From CAYPOY01 sp964412395 (GTDB lineage: Bacteria; Chloroflexota; Anaerolineae; B4-G1), in assembly GCA_964412395.1 (NCBI GenBank), contig CAYPOY010000225.1, positions 1 to 8,503 on the forward strand: 8,503 nucleotides of DNA, given 5' to 3'. Shown one piece after another: positions 5,251 to 8,503 of the stretch (position 1 is its first letter; each line of letters starts with the position of its first letter). Under the pieces are notes generated by a model that saw only the letters and a list, made by a program, of their open reading frames with translations, had not been told where the DNA came from and searched no databases. The position numbers were made by a program, and so were the translations under genes.

Positions 5251-6057
5251 ATGATCGTCGTCAAAGCCGGGGGCGGCGAAGGTCTGGATATGGAGGCCGT
5301 GTGCGCCGACATCGCCGAACTGGTACAACAGAGCGAGCGGGTCGTCCTGGTCCACGGCGGCTCCCACGAGACCAACGTCATCTCCGAGAAACTGGGACAT
5401 CCGCCCCGCTTCGTCACTTCGACCTCGGGCCACGTCAGCCGCTATACCGACCGCGAGACGTTGGAGATTTTTGTCATGGTCGCGGCGGGACGGATCAACA
5501 AGTTGCTGGTGGAGCGCTTGCAGCGGTTGGGGGTCAACGCGGTGGGCCTCTCCGGGCTGGACGGGCGTCTGCTGGAGGGCAAGCGCAAGTCCACGCTGCG
5601 CATCGTTGAAAACGGCAAACGCAAGGCGCTGCGCGGCGAGTACAGTGGCAAAATCGAGCGGGTCAACGTCAGGCTGTTGGAAACACTGCTGGAAGCGGGC
5701 TACACGCCGGTCGTGGCCCCGCTGGCCATCAGTTACGAGAGCGAGGCGCTGAACGTGGACGGCGACCGGGCCGCGGCGGCCATCGGTTCGGCTCTGAAGG
5801 CGCAAAAGGTGATTATCCTATCCAACGTGCCGGGCCTATTGCGCGACTTTCCTGACGAGAGCACGCTTATCCCCCATATCCCGCTGGCGCAGGCCGAAGA
5901 GTATCTCGACCGATACGCCCAGGGGCGGATGAAGAGGAAACTGCTGGGAGCCATCGAGGCCCTGCACGATGGAGTGGGGCAGGTGGTCATCGCCGACGGG
6001 CGGGTGGCCCAACCGTTGCGCCGGGCGCTGGCGGGATATGGGACGGTGATTGAGTAG
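5251..6057 (+). CDS. lysZ: LysW-aminoadipate (glutamate) kinase LysZ
   Basis: LysZ phosphorylates the free side-chain carboxyl of LysW-bound aminoadipate with ATP; it belongs to the amino-acid kinase fold with N-acetylglutamate kinase (ArgB). The 268 residues begin MIVVKAGGGEG (Lys5 and the glycine loop). Further blocks are VLVHGGSHETN (32-42), GHPPRFVTS (49-57), SRYTDRETLEIF (63-74), NAVGLSGLDGRLLEG (96-110), ALNVDGDRAAAAIG (166-179), SNVPGLL (191-197), AQGRMKRKLLGA (223-234) and ADGRV..PLRRALAGYGTVI (248-267). The TDRETLEIF and GRMKRK blocks mark the LysZ branch. The ATG at 5251 is chosen because AGGAGGT (5240-5246) precedes it by 4 bases; the longer open frame upstream crosses the promoter region. 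It is followed by a convergent terminator region. Confidence 0.96.
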   Translation: MIVVKAGGGEGLDMEAVCADIAELVQQSERVVLVHGGSHETNVISEKLGHPPRFVTSTSGHVSRYTDRETLEIFVMVAAGRINKLLVERLQRLGVNAVGLSGLDGRLLEGKRKSTLRIVENGKRKALRGEYSGKIERVNVRLLETLLEAGYTPVVAPLAISYESEALNVDGDRAAAAIGSALKAQKVIILSNVPGLLRDFPDESTLIPHIPLAQAEEYLDRYAQGRMKRKLLGAIEALHDGVGQVVIADGRVAQPLRRALAGYGTVIE

Positions 6058-6107
6058 GTAGCTGACGTGCGCCTGCCCCTGCTGCCCTTGCGCAAGGGGA
6101 CTACTTT

Positions 6108-6148
6108 AACAACAGAAAAGAACAAGGGCCGGGACAAAGCCCGGCCCT
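6108..6148 (-). terminator. Rho-independent terminator of the sigma/anti-sigma operon
   Basis: A perfect 9-bp stem (AGGGCCGGG, 6-base loop, CCCGGCCCT; 6125-6148) is followed on the minus strand by TTGTTCTTTTCTGTTGTT. It starts 18 bases after the anti-sigma stop. On the + strand it lacks a T run, so for lysZ it would be only a weak barrier. A second small palindrome, CCCTTGCGCAAGGG (6085-6098), lies nearer lysZ and has no proper T run either. Confidence 0.85.
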
Positions 6149-6165
6149 CTCGAAGCCGTCTGAGC

Positions 6166-7173
6166 CTACGGGTTAGACTCGGTGGGACCTTCCTGTATGG
6201 TAACGCCCCCTCCCTCATCACCTGATGGGAGATTGAGGGGCGGCTGGAACGGCGGCTCACCCTCTCCCGCTTCCGCAGGCACGAGCGCCTCGGCGATCTT
6301 TAGTATCTCTGCCTCGGACAGGTTGGAGAGCATCTCGACCTTGACGTCGCCAGCGTACCAGGTGAGCCGCTTCCCGTCTGTGTAGGCGATAGAGCCGTGG
6401 TGTGTGCCAAAGAAGAATGTCAGCCGGGCATCCTCGGGAATGCGGGAACCGTATTCAAACGTCCCTTCCAGGCTGGTGACGAGCACAGCTGGCTGGCCGT
6501 TGACGATCACTTCCCGACCGGTGGGCAGCGTCTTGTCGGCCGGGGCCTTGCTCTGGGTGATGGCGACGAACTGCTCCTCACTGTGGTACATCAACTCGAT
6601 AGACTCCGACCTGCCGCCGATTGCGAACCCCGCAGTCTGAAGCCCGGCGGGCAGATAGGTCGGATGCAAGGGCGTGAACTCCATCGGGCCTCCTATCGCC
6701 ACCTCACTCTCTCCGCCGGGGGTCTCGATGCGGAACCAGGTATTGATAATCTCGCCCACCTGGGCCCGCACGGACGGAACGAAGGCCACCGTGCTGACAG
6801 CGATGACCAGGGCCGCGACAGCGGCCAAAGCGAATCCTTTTTTCATCGTTAAATCTCCTTCAAAAATTTGGTGGATGCGGCCAACGCCTGGCGCCAGACG
6901 TTGAAGCCACGAGGGGAGCCACGACGACGAGGGGCACGCTTCCCCCGCCAGCCTCGCCTGCAGGCGGCTCCAGGCCTGCGGCGAGGGGGCTGCCTGGGCA
7001 GCCCTGACTTGAAGAGAGTGGCTGACACAGCTCTGTGTCGCCGACAGAGCAGCCAGCTCTCTCCGACAGGCATCACACCCGGCCAGGTGAGCCTGGACCA
7101 GCGTCCGTTCAGAAGGGGTGACTTCGCCATCCAGATAGGCGACGAGCAGTTCATTCACTTCCCGGCATTTCAT
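6166..7173 (-). CDS. Membrane-anchored zinc-finger anti-sigma factor with extracytoplasmic DUF4367-like domain
   Basis: The protein probably holds the adjacent ECF sigma factor inactive at the membrane and releases it on an envelope signal. The 335 residues start MKCREVNELLVAYLDGEV, typical of zf-HC2 anti-sigma domains, with the zinc motif His29-x3-Cys33-x2-Cys36. A low-complexity linker follows (about 50-108), then one hydrophobic segment (about 112-134), and an outer part with PTYLPAGL (171-178) and LSEAEILKIAEALV (285-298), which resembles DUF4367-type domains. A proline- and glycine-rich tail ends it. The start overlaps the sigma stop by four bases (ATGA) and has GGAGG 7 bases upstream. 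The open frame extends 57 codons further into the sigma gene, but that stretch is out-of-frame sigma coding sequence. An internal ATG with a good RBS at residue 110 could make a second product. Confidence 0.85.
   Translation of the reverse strand: MKCREVNELLVAYLDGEVTPSERTLVQAHLAGCDACRRELAALSATQSCVSHSLQVRAAQAAPSPQAWSRLQARLAGEACPSSSWLPSWLQRLAPGVGRIHQIFEGDLTMKKGFALAAVAALVIAVSTVAFVPSVRAQVGEIINTWFRIETPGGESEVAIGGPMEFTPLHPTYLPAGLQTAGFAIGGRSESIELMYHSEEQFVAITQSKAPADKTLPTGREVIVNGQPAVLVTSLEGTFEYGSRIPEDARLTFFFGTHHGSIAYTDGKRLTWYAGDVKVEMLSNLSEAEILKIAEALVPAEAGEGEPPFQPPLNLPSGDEGGGVTIQEGPTESNP
6844..6860 (-). promoter_or_regulatory. Internal ribosome binding site and ATG within the anti-sigma gene
   Basis: AAGGAG (6860-6855) stands 8 bases before ATG (6846-6844), which opens MKKGFALAAVAALVIAVSTV and ends VRA before QVGE: a full signal-peptide pattern with lysines, hydrophobic core and a V-x-A cleavage site. 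The 226-residue product would lack the sigma-binding domain. It may be a real second start, or a scar of two genes having fused. Confidence 0.5.
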
Positions 7174-7748
7174 TTCGCATCCTCCTTCAGGCGAAAGGCG
7201 CTCGGGATTGGAGCATCTTTCGTCACTGTTTCCAGTTCCTTGCGCAGAGTTCTGAGAGCCAGGTTGAGCCGTGACTTGACCGTGCCCACCGGGACGTCCA
7301 GAATTTGGGCCATCTCGGCATAAGATAGGTCCCAGTAGTAACACAGGATCACGACCGCTCGCTGTTTTTCACTCAACTGGCCCAACGCCTGCTGGACTGT
7401 TTCTTCTTCCGCCAGCCGGCTTTCGAATGACGACGAATGGCTGGTCAACGACAAAGGAGAAACCTCATCCAACGGAAGCACAGAGAGATACCTCTTGCGT
7501 CGCCGATTGAGGCAATGGTTCACCGTGATGCGATGCAGCCAGGTGGTGAAGGCCCCTTTCGAGGGCTGAAAGGTAGACAGTGACCTGTGCACCTGGATAA
7601 AAACTTCCTGAAGCGCGTCTTCGGCGTCATCGGCATTGCCCAGCATCAGGTAGGCCGTCTTGTACACCAGATTCTTATACTCGTGAAAAAGAGCGGCGAA
7701 AGCCACTTCATCTCCGGCCTGGCTACGACGTATCAAGGTCAAGTCCAT
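7170..7748 (-). CDS. ECF-type (extracytoplasmic function) RNA polymerase sigma factor
   Basis: ECF sigma factors direct RNA polymerase to a small stress or envelope regulon. The 192-residue product has only regions 2 and 4. Region 2 covers about 10-85, with AFAALFHEYKNLVYKTAYLM, then DAEDALQEVFIQVHRSL (41-57) and FTTWLHRITVNHCLNRRRK (67-85). Region 4 covers about 112-172, with LSEKQRAVVILCYYWDLSY and the helix-turn-helix YAEMAQILDVPVGTVKSRL (143-161). The ATG at 7748 has GAGGAG (7762-7757) 8 bases upstream. The stop overlaps the anti-sigma ATG, so the two are translated in fixed ratio, as is usual for such pairs. The unit lies antisense to the lys genes on both sides. Confidence 0.95.
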   Translation of the reverse strand: MDLTLIRRSQAGDEVAFAALFHEYKNLVYKTAYLMLGNADDAEDALQEVFIQVHRSLSTFQPSKGAFTTWLHRITVNHCLNRRRKRYLSVLPLDEVSPLSLTSHSSSFESRLAEEETVQQALGQLSEKQRAVVILCYYWDLSYAEMAQILDVPVGTVKSRLNLALRTLRKELETVTKDAPIPSAFRLKEDAK

Positions 7749-7783
7749 ACACTACGCTCCTCTGGAGTTTCCGATTCTACTAA

Positions 7784-7812
7784 ATTATACACCATTTCTT
7801 AGCCGAGAGTTC
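7784..7812 (-). promoter_or_regulatory. Candidate promoter of the sigma/anti-sigma operon
   Basis: TATAAT (7789-7784) lies 35 bases before the sigma ATG. Its context AAATGGTGTATAAT is identical over 14 bases to the lone-antitoxin promoter. At 17 bases upstream the sequence is GAACTC (7812-7807), a poor housekeeping -35. It contains GAAC, which is common in ECF -35 elements, so autoregulation is possible but unproven. Confidence 0.5.
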
Positions 7813-7840
7813 GGTGGTGTGCTGCAAGTCAGTTGTTTGT

Positions 7841-7924
7841 TTAAGGTTGAGGTTAAGGTTAAGGTTGAGGTTAAGGTTAAGGTTGAGGTTAAGGTTAAGG
7901 TTGAGGTTAAGGTTAAGGTTGAGG
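7841..7924. repeat. Hexamer array with 18-bp higher-order period before lysJ
   Basis: Fourteen hexamers without a break. TTAAGG and TTGAGG are arranged as TTAAGG-TTAAGG-TTGAGG blocks of 18 bases; the first block is shorter by one unit. The blocks are identical, so the array is young or is being homogenised. It fills most of the 184-base sigma-lysJ gap, and the last TTGAGG merges with the lysJ RBS. The rest of the gap (7749-7840) holds only the minus-strand promoter; no + strand promoter is clear. Confidence 0.97.
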
Positions 7925-7926
7925 AG
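7921..7926 (+). promoter_or_regulatory. Ribosome binding site of lysJ, formed by the repeat edge
   Basis: GAGGAG lies 6 bases before the ATG at 7933 (9 before the ATG at 7936). Its first four bases are the end of the last hexamer unit. Confidence 0.75.
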
Positions 7927-7932
7927 AAAACT

Positions 7933-8503
7933 ATGATGCTAACCAGCGAGATTATCGCTATGGAGGATCGCCACGACAGTGGCCTCTATCCCAAGCAGCC
8001 CCTGGTCCTGGTGCGAGGGGAGGGGGCGCGGCTGTGGGACGCCGACGGCCGGGAGTACATTGACTGCGTCGGCGGCCACGGTGTGGCCAACGTGGGTCAC
8101 GCCAACCCCGCCGTGATCCAGGCCATAACGGAACAGGTGCGGCGGCTGGTGATCTGCCCCAACGGGTTCTACAACGACCAGCGGGCCCAACTGCTGGCCG
8201 AACTGACCCGCATCGGACCGCCGGGGCTGGAGCGGGCGTTCCTGTGCAATTCGGGGGCCGAGGCGGTGGAGGCCGCGCTCAAGTTCGCCCGCCTGAGCAC
8301 CGGCCGGACAAAGGTGGTGGCCGCGATGCGCGGCTTCCACGGCCGCACCTTCGGCGCGCTCTCGGCTACCTGGCGCAAGATATACCGCCAACCGTTCGAG
8401 CCCCTGGTGCCCGGCTTCGAGTTCGTGCCCTACAACCGGCTGGCCCGGATGGAGCAGGCGGTGGACGAGGAGACGGCGGCGGTCATCCTGGAGGTAGTGC
8501 AGG
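7933..8503 (+). CDS. lysJ: LysW-aminoadipate semialdehyde (glutamate semialdehyde) transaminase LysJ, N-terminal part
   Basis: LysJ moves an amino group from glutamate to the semialdehyde on LysW, giving LysW-lysine; it is a class III PLP aminotransferase related to ArgD. The window holds 190 codons of about 390-400. Visible blocks are GEGARLWDADGREYIDCVGGHGVANVGH (29-56), NSGAEAVEAALKFAR (106-120, cofactor phosphate loop), AAMRGFHGRTFGALSATW (130-147), FVPYN (164-168) and DEETAAVILE (178-187). The CVGG-GVANVGH and AAMRGF blocks resemble Thermus LysJ more than ArgD. The PLP lysine lies beyond the right edge. At 188 there is Val where the family usually has Pro (EPVQ). Two ATGs in a row (7933, 7936) leave the start uncertain by one residue. 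The RBS is formed by the repeat upstream. Confidence 0.95.
   Translation, partial: MMLTSEIIAMEDRHDSGLYPKQPLVLVRGEGARLWDADGREYIDCVGGHGVANVGHANPAVIQAITEQVRRLVICPNGFYNDQRAQLLAELTRIGPPGLERAFLCNSGAEAVEAALKFARLSTGRTKVVAAMRGFHGRTFGALSATWRKIYRQPFEPLVPGFEFVPYNRLARMEQAVDEETAAVILEVVQ

Noticed and set aside
6085..6098. Terminator for lysZ at CCCTTGCGCAAGGG
   Set aside because: The palindrome gives only a 5-bp stem with a 4-base loop and no T run follows; noted but not called as a terminator.
7174..7344. 57-codon N-terminal extension of the anti-sigma frame
   Set aside because: It overlaps region 4 of the sigma gene in another frame and has no motif; the ATG at 7173 has a good RBS and starts the zinc-finger domain properly.

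Overview
The window looks like part of a Chloroflexota chromosome (Anaerolineae or a relative). The reasons are high-GC coding sequence, a LysW-carrier lysine pathway in bacterial form, arginine genes beside it, and many short tandem repeats at gene borders. The phylum is inferred from gene content and repeat style, not from a marker gene. The protein matches are judged by eye against remembered family sequences, chiefly Thermus LysW/X/Y/Z/J.

Layout, left to right. On the + strand lie the 3' end of argG (1-385), an 8-bp tandem repeat, argH (465-1841), then lysW (2358-2522), lysX (2527-3456), lysY (3497-4534), lysZ (5251-6057) and the 5' part of lysJ (7933 to the window end). Three minus-strand cassettes interrupt this row. 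They are a lone long Phd/YefM-type antitoxin (1881-2261), an antitoxin/RelE-type toxin pair (5162-4567), and an ECF sigma factor with its membrane-anchored zinc-finger anti-sigma factor (7748-6166). Each cassette is divergent from the lys gene to its right and starts from a minus-strand promoter containing TGTATAAT. A rho-independent terminator at 6108-6148 ends the sigma/anti-sigma unit.

Function. LysW is a 54-residue acidic carrier protein ending in Glu. LysX ligates alpha-aminoadipate (or glutamate in dual systems) to that Glu, LysZ phosphorylates the side-chain carboxyl, LysY reduces it to the semialdehyde and LysJ transaminates it. ArgG and ArgH turn citrulline and aspartate into arginine. 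The adjacency raises the possibility that the same LysW machinery also feeds ornithine synthesis.

The most unusual layer is repeat DNA. Heptamer-like, octamer and hexamer arrays and one hairpin-rich insertion lie at gene borders. Repeats supply the stop codons of argH, lysX and the RelE-type toxin, and the Shine-Dalgarno of lysJ. A heptamer array lies in frame inside lysX. The insertion at the lysX end displaced the old C-terminus, which survives as a 14-codon mini-ORF overlapping both lysX and lysY. No large unknown gene system is visible; the novelty is in these repeats, the mini-ORF, and a possible second start inside the anti-sigma gene.
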